Of a stretch of 64,000 bases of DNA, positions 10,601 to 25,600 are shown piece by piece. The translations under genes were made by a program, and so were the position numbers. Below the pieces are notes generated by a model. That model was not told the DNA's origin. It worked only from the letters and a program-made list of their open reading frames with translations, and did not search any database. The DNA is from Stenopsyche tienmushanensis (lineage: Eukaryota > Arthropoda > Insecta > Trichoptera > Stenopsychidae). How positions within the stretch are numbered: position 1 is the first letter of the stretch; the number at the start of each line of letters is the position of its first letter. Where the stretch lies: assembly GCA_008973525.1 (NCBI GenBank), contig WACJ01000519.1:1054001-1118000 (forward strand), read 5' to 3'.

Positions 10601-13600
10601 CGATTATGTTCGTTCATTCAAACGATTGATATCTTTGTGATTGAATTCACAAAATTCGCTAGTGTTAATTCCATTTCGGATGCATAGTTATTTGTAACAG
10701 CACTGTGTGCAATTTGTGATGAAGGCAAATTGGTTGATTTTGTGCGGTTTGTTTTTCCAAATGATCTTGATTAAATTATCATTAATCAATCCGACTCTGT
10801 TAAATTTATTCAATGTGATCGCCGAATTTGATCATACAAAAATACCAAAATGCATTTTAATATTGTTGCGTTTAAGCCCCTTGCCGTCTTCGGGGGCCCG
10901 CAATCTTCGTCGCAGCTGCCTCAAGCAGACCACCACGAGGGGCGTCTCGAATCGCGGGGCGCTCCGGAGGCCGGACGTACCCCTGCGTCTCTCATCTCGG
11001 CCCAAAGGGCCTCGACGAGAAGCGAGGGGGCTCCGCCCTCAGGGGTGAAGGAGCCCCGCGGCACCGAGACAAACTCGAAACATCCGCGACGGAAAAATGC
11101 GTATACCTCCGCCGAGGGGGCGATTCTTTATCCTCGACCGCTCATACGACGACACCAAAAAGGAGGAAACCTCTAAACGATAGGGAAACAATTAAAACAT
11201 GATGAACTTCGTTTAATAAATTTTATTTACCATTTTGTGATACGGCAGACGATCACGACGCAGAGGCTTGATGATGGAAACGTAGCGCGAAATTGGCGGC
11301 AAATGAGTCGCCAATAATCAACACGACTGGTCCCCAAAGCGTCCAGAACGGAATAGAAAGAATTAGCTCGGCCTACCCTTAAGAACGGTTGAGGTCCGAA
11401 CGTAATTAAAAACGGCCCGCTTTGACGACCAAAAATCGATATTAAACGACGAAATTAATTAATTTATTTTTATAATCAATAAAATCAATCGCAAATTATT
11501 CCCACGCTACAATATCAATTTGTTTTTTTTTTCATTTTAAAAAAAATCCAGTTAATAAAAAAGTGAATATTTTTTATATTATAATATTAAACAATGTATG
11601 CAAGTTACCAAATTTTATTTCTAAATCAGTCCCGCGTTCGAAAATCGTTTCCCTATTCTTATATAAGTGGTTCGTCAATGAATTCTCGCAGTTGGGCATA
11701 CTCTAACTTTCAAAGAGGTCAATTAAATGTTGTCAAATAAAAAGACATCAAAATAATCTGATAGTTTTATATGGTTTTCATGCTGGTGGCTTCTAGATAA
11801 TGTCCTCAGTCGCGGTCAAATAAAGCGTAATTTTATATTAGGCTTCTGAATAATAAATAAAACGCTATTTTGATTAATAGGGGATTCAATTACAAAAATG
11901 AATCTGGCCACATCTGCGTCTCTGATCGCAAAAAATGTATTGTTCTCAGCGTTCATCCGTAGATCCATTGTGATCTTATTTCAATTTAATATTAATGGCC
12001 TCCGAAGTAGACTTTTTCAACAACAAAAAAAATATTTAACGATCTGAAGCACTTTTTGATGTAAGCCCAGCTGCTGGAAATTAAAATGATATATTCGATC
12101 GACGATACCGACTATTAGGGATATGGGCTACGCGAACGTGACTTCCATACAGTTTTCGCAGTCAATCCCGGGATAAATCAGGCACGTCTGGTTCCGCAGA
12201 CTCCACGCGTGCCCGAAAGTCGAGTCACTTTTTAAATAAGCGAGGGCCTACAATAAATTAGGGCCGATCGCTGCGGAAGTGGAATCTAGCACCGAGTGAA
12301 CGATCAGGCCGTAAGCTTGCAATATTAATGCAACGCCCTGGAAAGTCGGCGGAAAACACGCCCCCGCGAAGACACGGCATGACTTTATGTATCTCGAAAT
12401 TACCGCCCCGACCGAAAGCGTTTCCTTTAATCCCTTCCATATTTCATGAGTTTAAGGGAAGAACGCCCTCCGAGCGAGGGAGCGATCGGTTCCTAAGTGA
12501 GCAGCCAATATGCCTCTGAATATATCCAATAAATGCGGAAGGCTCTCACAGGGCGTAGATTTGTTTTTATTTTCAATCTTGGGGGTTGTTTTACTTAAAT
12601 TAATCTTATCGTCACTTATGCTCCACATAGACGTGAGTTGGTTTTATTGGGGCTGTTTTTTGTGCCCTCTTATAGAAAATCGGCTAAGTCGAATTGGATT
12701 AGGGATGAAAGCGTTGCGCGTGTCGGCTGTTGAGTCTGTAGCGCTTTCCAATGTTTCCCTTCAATGAATGTCAAAGACATTTATGTCGACATTGAAAATT
12801 TGTCTTCGCTTGTCATTTGTGTCAAGGACTATTAGATAATATGTGCGTAAAGGATTGCTCGATAATGTTGCTATTGAAGCGAGTAGGAAGCTCCTGCCGG
12901 GGGATTTAGAAAGGGCACAAATGTGTGACAAATGCTTGTTCAGCTTAAATCATTTCCATATGTATAATTCCATAATGAAATCCTCAACACTAGCATCATT
13001 TAATACACAATTAAGCGTCTAAATTAATTCAGATAAACGAAAAAACCAACTTCTGACACCAATGGTACGTGGTATAGCGGGAGCGCTCTCCCCTATCTTA
13101 CCGTACGCTGGGATGGAAGGGATCGGGTATTGAATAAAAATACTCTCGTCTGCTCTAGTAGCGCTATTAATTTGAGCAGATTTAATTAGCCAGATTAACA
13201 GCGCCATCTTCCGTCTCTCTTCGGGTGGAATGTGTTATTTTAACAGCGCCATCTCTTGTGGCCCTACGGAGACTGGAATAAATAGTTATTTAGAAAAGAG
13301 AGTTTCTATTCGACGCCCATCTATTCCCATCCACTTGTCCAGCAAGATTACGCCTTGATAGAAGAATGGACTCGTGCATTAGCGCGACTATCAACGTTAC
13401 AATGACAAGAAAGACACAGAGATCTAGCCGCGGGAATGACATATTTCTGCAGCCTAAGGCTATCCAACGACTCTTACCTCCTAAATGTCATCAACGGACC
13501 GACAACGGTGCCCACGCAAGAAACGATAAATGTCCTTGTTTCAAACGCAGCGCCGCAGTAGATGTGGTTGTTAAATCGACATATTGCTTTTAAAGAGAGA

Positions 13601-16600
13601 AGGAAGATGTCTCCTATTAATTTGACAAATTTAATCTGGATTAATGGCGCCATTGCGTAGGAATGAAATTTCACCCACATAACAAGAATGTAACTATGTT
13701 GTAGCTGCTTGTAATAAATATTTAATGTACTTTATATAAATATGCAACACTTTAATCAGGCTCCCGTTCTACAATTTTAGCCACATCTATCGAAGTCCTA
13801 TCCACCTTTTATTGAAAGTAGACGACGTTCATTTAGAAATAATCGACGTAAACTATTTGTAGACAAAAAAACAGCTTTGTAGATTTTAATTTCATGTCAT
13901 TATATAGAATTGTTCATCTTTTGAAAAATGTTTTTACATGATGACTTTTCTGTTTGTCGTACGTTTGTCCGTGGATATGCTCAGAAAGCATTGGTATGTC
14001 ATCTTCGCTATAATATTTGTCTTAATAAATTTATGAGTTAGAAGAATTTATGCTGTTCTAAACACCTAGGCGCAATGCGCGATTGATTGAGATCGATTGC
14101 GGCATGGTTTGTACAAGATGGTCCCGACCAACGAGTCGGCTGTGATGAACGACGGAATAGGCATAAGACTTCATTCGATCGATGATAGAGATTAAAATGA
14201 GGTAGCTACCGCAAGTTGGTTTGACAATCTGCTGCTGTTTTGATAATTCGACATTGATGTTATGACACCTTATGGGAAGTCAAGAGTGGCGTTATCGTCC
14301 GAATATAAACACTCCTTTGCAAAAATCTATTATTTTAAAATAGAAAATCCGTAACTGACAGGCTTCTAATTTTTTCAGTATTCCCTTCCATATTACAATC
14401 GTCATAATTTTAATCATCCAAAAACTAAATTGTGATAATTCAATAGATTAAGTTGAGTGTTTTCTAGTTTTAATGAAAAAAATAACTAACTGCGAGACTT
14501 CAAAGACGAACCTCTTCTTCAAAACATGATTGAAGGCTGTTTGTATAGTTTTATACATATTATAAAAGAAGGGTCGTTGTCCTGACCCTTATATTTTTTC
14601 TTTGTGCGTCCACGTCATACATGACCGCATCTGTACACAAGGGGATGGCCATTAATTGTGTGTCGAGGCTAATTTGAATTAATTTCATCCCTCGCTGTAC
14701 ATTTGTATTTAATATTAAATAAAAGTAAAAAAAACTAAGATTGAAGGAATTCCCAAAGATAAAATAACTGTTTGCAAGGACGTGCTAATTTTTTATCATC
14801 CCCCAAGGATTTTTCCATTACTGTATATGGGTCGTGTAGTTCGACGAGCTCAGTATTTCTTATCACTAAAACAAGCATAGTTTTCAATTAAAATGAAAAA
14901 AATATCGAAACACCCCCGTCGAAAAACGGGCGGTAATAAAAAGAGAATTTCAAATGTTCAACGAACAAGGAATGAATAAACATATTTTAATTGCTTCTCT
15001 ATTCATGATTGCATAATTTTTTGATTATATTTTAAGTCGTTCCGCCGTAAAATGTTTTTTGCTTAGATGTAGTAATATTCAAATTTTGTGGTTTTCATAG
15101 TTTTAAAATGATATGCATGGAAAAGACAGACTCGAGGGAAAGATTTTGATAAAAGCTTATAAAAAAGGGTCTGATGGAAATTTTTCTGCATGCTTTTTTA
15201 GCTGACGAATATATATAAGCAAGACTAAATCTCGTTTTGAAATATTTACATCAACATTTTTCGGCGTCGATGTGTATATAACTACGCCAGACTAAATGTT
15301 ACCTACTTGGAAAAGACGACAGGCTAAATATTAACTCGTTGCATTATATTATATATATATATTGTTAGTTCTGTTTTTATGCGGATCTTTTTTATGCGAA
15401 GTTATGCGGTTTTCAAAAATAATGGAACCTATCCCTCATTTTTCTATAGAGAACAAACTTTTTTTTTATACGAATTCGCATTAAAAAAATCTATAATTAA
15501 TACTAGTGCAAGTTACAACCGTTATAATGTGAATGTGTATAGAGCGATGGGCGAATGGAATTGTTTTTAAATCCAGCAACTCTTCTCAAAAGCTTAAGAA
15601 TTGCATTTGTATGCTTATCGAGTAAAATAGACTTAAGTAAAAAAATTCTATGATAAATATGTATTGTGTTTTTATTTACATAATTTTATTATAAACTTTT
15701 TTATACGATTTTTGGTACATTCTATCACATTAGTTTGAAGTTATGCGGTTTTTAAAAATAATCGAAGTCTTTTTTTATGCGATTTTCCGTGGAACGGATC
15801 CTACGCATAAAAACAGACCCAAGTGTATATATTCAATATTGTGTCACAAAATACCAAATGATAATATAACACGATTTTAACAAGACTTATATTAAGGTGT
15901 ATCACATGAACGTTCGGAATTCATAGGTGGGAGTTATGACCATAACTCTTACAAAACATAATTTATTAAATCAAAATAGCATTTAAAATCTACACAATAA
16001 TTGTCTTAATTTTGGAACTTTTTATACCTAAAAAAGTACTTTCAATTAGTTCATCTATTGACTAATTGAAATTCCGAATCTTCATGTGGTACTATGTTAT
16101 ATTAGGTTGGGGAATAAGTTCGTAGCGTTTATATAAAAAAACCTTTTATTTAAACAAAATATCAATAACTTTAGCAATTAATTAATTAATTATGTATTCG
16201 CCGTTGTTATTTACTACCTTCTTCCATCTCTCGACCAATTTGTTGATGCCGTTCCGCTAAAAATTGTCTGGTTTGATATCGAAGAATTTGTTAAGCCAGT
16301 TTTTAAGGTCGTCTTCATTGTTGAAGGTATGATTCGAAATGGAGCCAAAAAGATGGTAATTCGGCGGTGCAAGGTCTGGAGAATACGGCGGATGCTGAAG
16401 GATCTCGCATTCGAGCCCTGCCCTCCCAGTCCCACCAAACGCAGATAATGGTCTTCTTTGGATGGAGGTCAGACTTGACTCTCGGCTTAGGGTGAGATGT
16501 TGAGAAGCAATTTGAAGGCTCGCTGATTTTTCGGCAAATCTCATTGAATGAAGATAGTTGAGGATTGTTTTATGATCGCAATTCATTTTTTTGGCCAATT

Positions 16601-19600
16601 CATGACTTGTTTGACAACAGTCTTCCTTCAAAAGTTCTCTTTTTCGAATTCAGAAGGTCTTCTGCTACGTCGTGTATCGTCAACTTTACGAGCTATTTCC
16701 GTGCTGTAGACTCGCCTATGACACCTTCTCCCGTATACGTTATAAGAGTCCTGGGCTACTTCAGCAGCTTTTTGACTTCGATGAAAAGCGAAGAAGAATA
16801 AGTGTCGAAAATGTTGCTTTTTACCTCCTGAATATTCCATTTTTAAGACTCAAAGGTAATACAAAAATTAATTATTTAAAAAGTAAATTAACACAGATTT
16901 GTAGAATAGAAATATCTCTATCAAATGAATAGTTTACACTTTTCCAAAAAGCAAAAAAAACGTTTTAGAACAAAAAAATATAAAAACGCTACGGACTTAT
17001 TCCCCAACCTAATATATATATATATATAGGGTCTTTCAATAAGAACGTTGTTGTTCACGTCTATAGCCATATTATTAATCGAAATGGATATAGAAAAAAA
17101 AGGATCGATATGTACACTCAAATAACCCGCTGGATGAGCGTTCATAAATAAAAGTCGGAATTCATGCTGATCTGGCGTGTTAATCTGGGCAGATTGTATT
17201 AATTAAATGAATCCCACTTCTGACACCAATGTTACGTGATGGAGCTATTGCATGGGGATAACACATTCATCCACGATGCACTACCTATCAATACAAATGA
17301 TATGCTGCACTGCATCATATCTACATTATAATGATGATGACTTGTTTTGGTAAATTCTTTATGTTTGTTCATTAAATAGGGCATTGGGTTACAACGCAGT
17401 TTATGATGTAGATGCCGTTTTTAAGGTCTTCTTGACGAGCATAATCTTGAGGGCATTTGGACGACTCCGAAGACAGCATGATTCATTGCTGGCCATCAGC
17501 AAAGATATAAAGCTGCAGCAAATCCCTACAGTAATTTTTAACTCATGAAATAATCAGGCTTTCGAATGAAGTAGCTTTGGGGTGCGGTTCCGGAGGGCTG
17601 CGGAAATTATTGAGCAGCCCTTTTGCGTCGTCAAACGTCTCCAATTATGCTGCATAGTTTAAAATGGCAGCTTTTAGGAATATTTATGATTCACTTTTAA
17701 AGGCTTGCGAGCCGCGCAAGACCAAAGTTTTGTATTCAGAGGAACAAGTTATGCGAAAACGAAGAATAATTGTTATACGAACGGGTGAAATACGGCAACC
17801 GGAGTGTCGTATATCAAATTTAATGTCAATACGATAACGGAATATTCCAATACTTATATGAGTCGAAGGTGCTTCGGAAATACGGTGGCCCAATAAATAT
17901 CCTCCGTCCATTTCGAGCTTTCTATTTTTATTGCTGACTTAATAAGAAGCGAAGGGCGTCGTTATTTATGTAAGTTTCCTATGTGGAATGTGTTTAGATG
18001 GTGGTCAACTTTGGCAAGCTTTGATGTGCGCATCCATCATCTTTGCCAAGAATCTCATGCGGCAAAAAGGTTTTCCATGTTTGTTTAAAAAAATACATTC
18101 TTATCGAAGGCAGTCGTCAAAGCGGCTTTATCCATCAGTTTATGCATATGCCCTCAAAATATTTTCCAAGAAAATACGAATTAAATAATGCATATTTATG
18201 TATGATTTTCATGGAAATAATCGATTGAAAGTGAAACGTGTGTTGGTTCACCGTTTGACAATTGATTCGACATCGAAATACATTTTAATCACAGCCAAGT
18301 ATGAACACTCACTCTGCAGGCCAACAAGCAAAATATATCTACATGGAATAAGACTCTCAGAGTTTCCGGGCCGCTTCCCGCACCCGCGTGTTATTTAAGA
18401 TGGCCGCGCTCGCACGCGGGTCTATTCTGCTTTCGGACCGCAGTGATGCCGAGTAATAGGATGAATGTGGCCCAGCTCCAATCATAATAATAATGTACAG
18501 AATGTTACATAAGATCGTATTGTACTATGTTTACATTGTTTCATTTCTTAATTTGAAACGTCTTAAAAATTAGAATTTTTTGGGATAGGGTGCCAGTTAA
18601 GTCTTGGGATCCGACCAATCATCTTGGCCGCAAGAAGGTCTAATCTTCCTATCTCTATTCGATCTCATAATCGTGGTTTTAATCTTGATATAATAATACC
18701 TCTCCTTCCTGTGTAGAACTCTACGAACCGATAGTAAACGAACTCAGAAAGACCGTCTGTTTGTAATTACTTTACAACAACATTTAACAAGTAACAATGC
18801 TATTTCTCGATTTTGTAGCATAGACGAATTACATTCCCCATGCAATGGCGCTGTAAATCTAAGCAGATTTAATTCGTCAGATTAACAGGGACATCGTCCG
18901 TCTTTCTTTAGGTGCAATGTGTTATTTTAACAGTGCCATCTCTTGTGGCCCTGCGGAGACATTGCGCCTGCATACCGACCGATTGTTTCTTCCGTGTGCA
19001 CTCTTGCCCATTGTGTGGCGACGCGCAAGAGGCGAGAATCGGGAGGAATCATCGATTAGCCTTGGCTGCGGGAGGACGTCCTTCTCGCAGCCAAATCTCT
19101 GTCTAGTGTTGAATAAAGAGTTATCTGAGAAGAGAGTCTTTCTGCTCGACGCCCGTCCACCCTCATCTATCCGCCCGGCTACATCATGACCAGAAAGAAG
19201 AACGAATCCTTACGCTAGCGCGGTCATCCCGACAAACATGTGACAAACCGACAAACGACAAACAATTTCAACACACAAATATGATCAAAATGATGCTATG
19301 ACCTTGCCTGCAGCTGGAACTGTTTTCGATTTATTTGGAGGCAATTCTTACTTTTCAGTCTATTGCTTTGACTATTCTTTTGTATTAGGTTTGAAGTAAT
19401 GAACCCATAATTCATTCATGCTTATAGTAACGCCCAAACTTTCGATTGAAACATTCTCACGATGCTGTTTTTGTTCCATTGTGAGCAAACGCGGCACCCA
19501 TTTTGCGCATACTTTTATCATGTCCAAATTTTTAGTCAATATGCAATGTAAAGCACATTTCCAAAAGGCTGCTTTATCATCTTTACATCAAATCGGGGAC

Positions 19601-22600
19601 TATCATCGTATTTATGGAGGGAGAGGTTGCAGCTATTAGCCCGCGGGAAGGACGTCTTCTCGCAACCAAGGCTAATTGATGACTCCCACATATTGCGTGG
19701 ACGGAATGTGGTGCACCCGCAGAAAAGGATGGATCTCGTTATTCTAGACCCACATTTGTGCAATATCAGAAAGACGATATGACGTAGTTGCAATGAAGAT
19801 TTTGGATGGAATCTGATGGAATGGATGGATGAAATGAAGAAGTGTCTTGTCTTAAATTTACCATATGTAGAAAATAACGAAAAATGCCGCTATATAAGCC
19901 TATAATATATTGTTATATAAAAAAAAAAATCAGTATTTAAAAGCGTTTTTGGTAACAAATTCATTATTAGCAACGGTGATTATGCTTGCATCAAATTTAT
20001 AATGAGGAGAAATGCATGTTTTTTTGCCACAAAATTAACGAGGATATGTAATACAAAACCTCTAAGACCTCCAGCATTATCACTGCATAATAACCAGCAG
20101 GCACTTTGTTGAAAATTAATAAACGTAAATTCAGTTTTGAAACTCGTTATAAAACTCGTTAATTTTGTACGAGGGCAGGTCATAAGTACAAAGAACTCAC
20201 AGAAGAACTTTAAGCTCAATGCAATGTCGCTGCATAGTGAATGCATGCCGATGTAATTAATCAAGAGTCATTTTAATGAGATATTATTCAGGGCGCAGCA
20301 GGGACACTACCTTATTTTAAAAATTAAGAGCACAAACAATATGGGAGATATCAGTCAAATTATTTTTTTGTGTTATTTAGAGACATTTGAAGTTTTTATT
20401 TATTGTATTTTAAATATTATTCTGGACATTTGAGTCGAGTTTTAAAACTTCTCCCCATAGTGCGGCAGGGAAACTTCCTTATTTAATACGCGCCGCGCTG
20501 TTTGGTGTGTATTGTCCAGAATAGGCATAATTGTTCAAAAAATAATGCGTCTAAAGTCACACAGTCCATGCGTCTTTGTGTTCAAATCTTCAGTTACAAT
20601 GCGATAAACTGTTGTTTTTGTTATGTTTAGAGTTCTTGCTACCTATTGAAGGCTCAACCGTCTATCAGAGTTCAAACCATCATACACATGCATGAATTTG
20701 GGAGGCTGATGGATGTCCTCTGAAGGGTTCGTCGATGGCATATCTGTAATATTAGATAAACAAGATAGACGTTACAAAACTACATATTTCGGGTCATTAT
20801 TTTTATGGTTATTACAAAGGACACATTTATCATCGCTAATAGCAATCTTGTTTAGAAACGGACCAATAACATATATAGACAGTAGCAAAATGTACTGTTA
20901 ATAAGGGACAGCTAAGAAAATTCGATCGTTTTTTAATTAATTTGAGAGGATCTGACACCAATGAATTTAAAGTGGATTTCGGTATGTTTTCGCCCTCTTA
21001 AATAATAAATTAGCATAGTTTAGGTTACATAGGAGCAGGGGATGTTCTCGGGGTAAAGTTCCCAGGCGGCTCCTCGCTCCCACGCGCTCGTCGGGATGGC
21101 AGCGCTAACGCACACGGGATCGATTCTTCTTTCGGATCATGTGTGGCCGGATGAATGAGTAACTCTTAATTCAGCACGAGAGAGAGAGGTCTGGCTGCGA
21201 GAAGGACGTCCTTTCGCAGCCAAGGCCAACAGAACACGCCCTCGACTCCCGCCTCCTGCGCATCACCACCCTAACTTGACAACGCAATACGCTCAAAAAG
21301 CAATCGGTCGGTAATTGCAGATGCAATGTTTCCGCAGCGCCACAGAAGATTGCGCTCTGAAAATAGCACATTTCATCTAAAGAGAGAACAGAAGATTTCG
21401 CTATTAATCTGGTGAATAAATCCGCTCAGATCAATAGCGCTTTTGCATGGGGATGGTAAATCTCCCACGCTACAGTTATTTTTCTTCTTCTTCTTTTTTA
21501 TGTGCCCTTTCGTCCAAGAACGTTGGCAGCCATCAGAAGCCCATCTTGATTTTATCGATTACTGTCCGGAATAATGATCCATGGACAAGAGTGGAAAGGG
21601 AATACATTCCCATCTAACTCTTCCAGCTATATTGATGGCTTCTGTTATGTTTTACTTGACTTGCCCAGTTGCCCATTTTCTGCTCACATTTGTTGTGTAT
21701 TCTCATATGGATGATATTCAAAAACAATTTTAGAACATAGCTGATATTGTTGCTTCAACTATAAAACGATAATTGATGTATTTTTTCAGCTTAAGGTTAT
21801 TTTCCTTTGAAGAAGCTTATACGCCTTTAAAGTGTGCAATCCCTGTTCTAAGTATTTTAGAGCCCTCCTCCAATAATAAGAAAAGGCTAACAAGACGATG
21901 ATGATTAATTCGCTGAAAGAGTTCCAATTACGTTGAATATTATATACACCCTTCCCATCCTTAGGTTTGTTCTAAAGACGGCAGGTAGCATTTTGAAAAT
22001 AACAAATATGCGTAACAAAGGCACCCACACACGTGCAGCAATCCGCAATTACGTTCAAGTCGGGTTTACCATACATCGAGTTCGCTTCTTAAGAGCATAA
22101 TAGGCATGAGGTAATTATATATATTTATTTGCCTAGGCAATACGACTCGTACTTACCGACACAAATCTGGAGCTTAAATAATTTTGCTTACTTACCTATT
22201 TTCGTATTGAGATGCCTACAACATGTTCATTAGGCCAATCAAGACGGGATATTGGAGCTTTTGTGAGCGAAGATAAAAGGTAAGGGAGGATCTTCGCTTA
22301 TTTAAGCGCCTCTTTGAAGACATCTGTCCCTAATGAAGCACTAAATTAACTTTTGCTCGGTCTCGCATTCGTTATTGTATTTCCGTTTTTATGTCATAAT
22401 CGATATCTACGCACAACCTGAGCCGGCTCAATTGTGTTTTTTACCACCGTTGTGATGTATTTTTATGTCGTCGTTAAAAATGATAATGGACAGAAATCTG
22501 TTGACACTGCGGGCCAATTAAGAGGGCGCATTTATCAAGAGTATGACTTGAATTACGCCCACGCTGAACTTTCGGGGTATTTATCTCGAAAACGCGCACT

Positions 22601-25600
22601 AAATACGCCAAAAAATAACAATCGGGGAGGGGGGAATAATGGCGGTAATCGCCTTTGATAATTGGAAAATATGTCTAGCGTCTGTATGGCCAGATGATGT
22701 TAATTGACACATTAGGGTCGGACGTATCAACTGAAGCGTACATACACGCTTTTATTTTCATACGTGCAAGTATGTTCATAGATCTTTAGTAGCTCTTGGA
22801 TATTCCAATATAAATAATCCTAACTAGTGATTACCTGGCATGCGTTGCAATGCCATACAACGAAAGAAAGATTTTATGTTTAGATTTTATTTATTGATAT
22901 GTTTTCATATATTTTAATTATGTTAAAAAAAGGTTATACAATCGTGCTTATTAATTATTTAATAATATAGTTTAGTAATAATTTAATATCTAATTTGCAC
23001 CAACTTAGTGCATACGCTAAATGTAAACGCATTACAAATTGCGTACAAAAACAATATGTTTATTATGCCTATGTTAGTTCCATAAGTGTAAACAATAAGT
23101 TGACAAATTTTTATTGCAATCGGATGAACGGTATGGCAGCGCATTAAATACGAACAAACAAAGATTATTTTTTATATATTAAATATTACGAAGGTCATCT
23201 AGAAAGTAATGTTACAAAGACTATTGACGACGAGGGATTTTTTCCCCGTAGCAAATATTTAACTTGCGTCCCCTCCTCCCCCAAATTTTATTATAATGTA
23301 TATTTTAAAATATTATACAAAAGTAGTCCCAAAAGTGACCGACCTAACGTATACGTGGTTGTTGTTTTTAAAAAAATACTACGATAGAAAGTGTTTGCCT
23401 TATAAACCTTAAGTTTCAAGATTCTCAAGAACTTAAAACTAAAAAATAGCTAATATAGCAGCATAAATGAGTAAAATTCATAAATATATAATTTTTATGG
23501 GTAGACTTCCCCAAGACTCGTTCGCAATCTTGTTTGTATACGCCATTTATCCCCCCGAGCATACGGATGGACACACAAGATCTGCGTGTCCATCCGGTCC
23601 ACTTTTCGGACCGCTGACATGAGGATTCATACGCCATACCCGAACATATCTATATGACGATTACGAACTCTCATTACAAAACGAAGTCCGAAGAACATTG
23701 ATCGAATGGATTGTTTAAATTTTACAATCGGTCAAAAATATTGTTGTATTTATTTTATTACGGACTTATGCCAGCTTTGGCCCAATGTCTAATCAACAAC
23801 GAATAAAAAAGATATTAGATAATTTAGTATATATTTTAAAATTTGGCAGAGTCAATCAGTGTTGATTCATGTAAAGTAGAATGGTCAAGTAAAATAAAAA
23901 CCATATGCAACTCTCGACCGGGCGGTATTCTACGTTTTGCGCTCCGAGTCCTGTTGCGCCCGCGGCGGGCGCCTGCTTTGCCACACCTTTATTACGATAC
24001 AGAATCCAAAATAAAATCCAAGGAAGAATGTCTCAATCTCGACGGCGATTCCGTTGGTAAATAGTTAAATATATTTGTGAAATATCCCGTGAATTTCAAT
24101 TGAATACAGGTATTTTTTCATCCTATACAAATGTTGTAACCTTACTTTCTGGATGACCCTCTTATATGAGCTTGTTTAGGGATCGATCTTCCAGAGCATG
24201 TATATACAAGCAAGCTATTATCATAATAATTTATTTACACGGACGCGTATGGAGTTGCAATAACTTTTCTGGGTTTTAAGTAGGATGGCGTCGTGCTCAT
24301 GTAAAATGTACGAAACTCAACTACTAACTCCCGAAAGCGGTGTCCTTTAAAAGGATGCCATTAATGCCGGAGCACACTTGTCAGTGGTCCTGCAAAATAT
24401 GAAAACTCCCCCCGAAGTGATTTTCCACCGGTTAAACGAGAAAAGTTTCTCCCGGAATTTTTCCTCGACGTCCCAATCGGTAGCTTTTGCAGTGGACTCT
24501 CTCGGAATATTTCGAGACCATTAAAAATACATCCACGAGCTGATGCAGCAAGACAGGTGGAAAATTGCTTAATTATTAAGCGTACAACATAAATGCTAAT
24601 GATATCAAGAAATTATCGTATTTTCGCGCTGGTCGCCATCTTGCTTGGGCGCCATTTTGATTTTTTTGACAGGCGAACGAGTTGGCGCACTTTTCGCCGG
24701 CGCTTTATTTAATACGACTTTAATATATGCGCATTTTAATCGATTCATTTCGTAGGTGACTTTCGTCGATGTTGGCAAACAAAAATTAAATCAAAGCATA
24801 TCACGGCTCAATACGCCGGATTTAAATCGCTTCCTTTAATTTTGCACCTCTTTCAATACCGACGAAAATCAAGTAACGAGCAAAGTTGCCCCTTGGAGTT
24901 TGCCGAACTTTCATCAAATATCACAGTGATATTTTGCCTCACTCGGTTGACGAAGTTACTTCGTAATATCAACAACTTATACGCTAAATTATAATTTGCT
25001 CAAAGAAGTCATCCGTGTACGCATTGGAAACATCCACGTGCGAATTGAGTTTAACCTTTCGGGGCCAATTTAATCGAAGAAGTTTCAGCGACGAATTTCG
25101 TCCTTCATCATCCTTTCGGTGCGATTAAATAGAGGAAATCAATTTATGTGGAAGCAATTAAGGCTGAGATTGAATAAATTTGATTTTTTTTGTTGCTCCA
25201 GTGTGGACATTCTGGGCACCCATTTTGCACACTACTTCTTGTAATCAAGTTTTTTCGATACCTTTGTCCTTTGTCCTTCTCTGACCCCCTGGTATTGTTT
25301 TACACATTGATTCAGGAGGACAGGTAGTCTGGCTTTAGGTGATTGGCCCTATTTTATTGTTGGAGAGACTGTTGCGCTCTACGTCTCTCTCTTTCACTGC
25401 CCTCTTTGGCGCTCAAAATCTCTTCTACGTAGTCGCGCCAAAAGTTCGAGTTCTTCTTGTTTCCCATCATGCTGTGGACCATGATGTCAACGTTGAGCTT
25501 GGCTACCCGAGTGCTTGTTCCAGCAGTTTTCTCTGGGGTACCCAAGGTTCACAACCAATGATTGTGTGCTCTGCGTCGTCGACTTCCTCTTGGCAGTGGT

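Noticed and set aside
10850..11176. 108-codon GC-rich frame as a gene
   Set aside because: Low-complexity Arg/Ser/Gly content, no domain and a competing overlapping frame; kept only as a composition feature.
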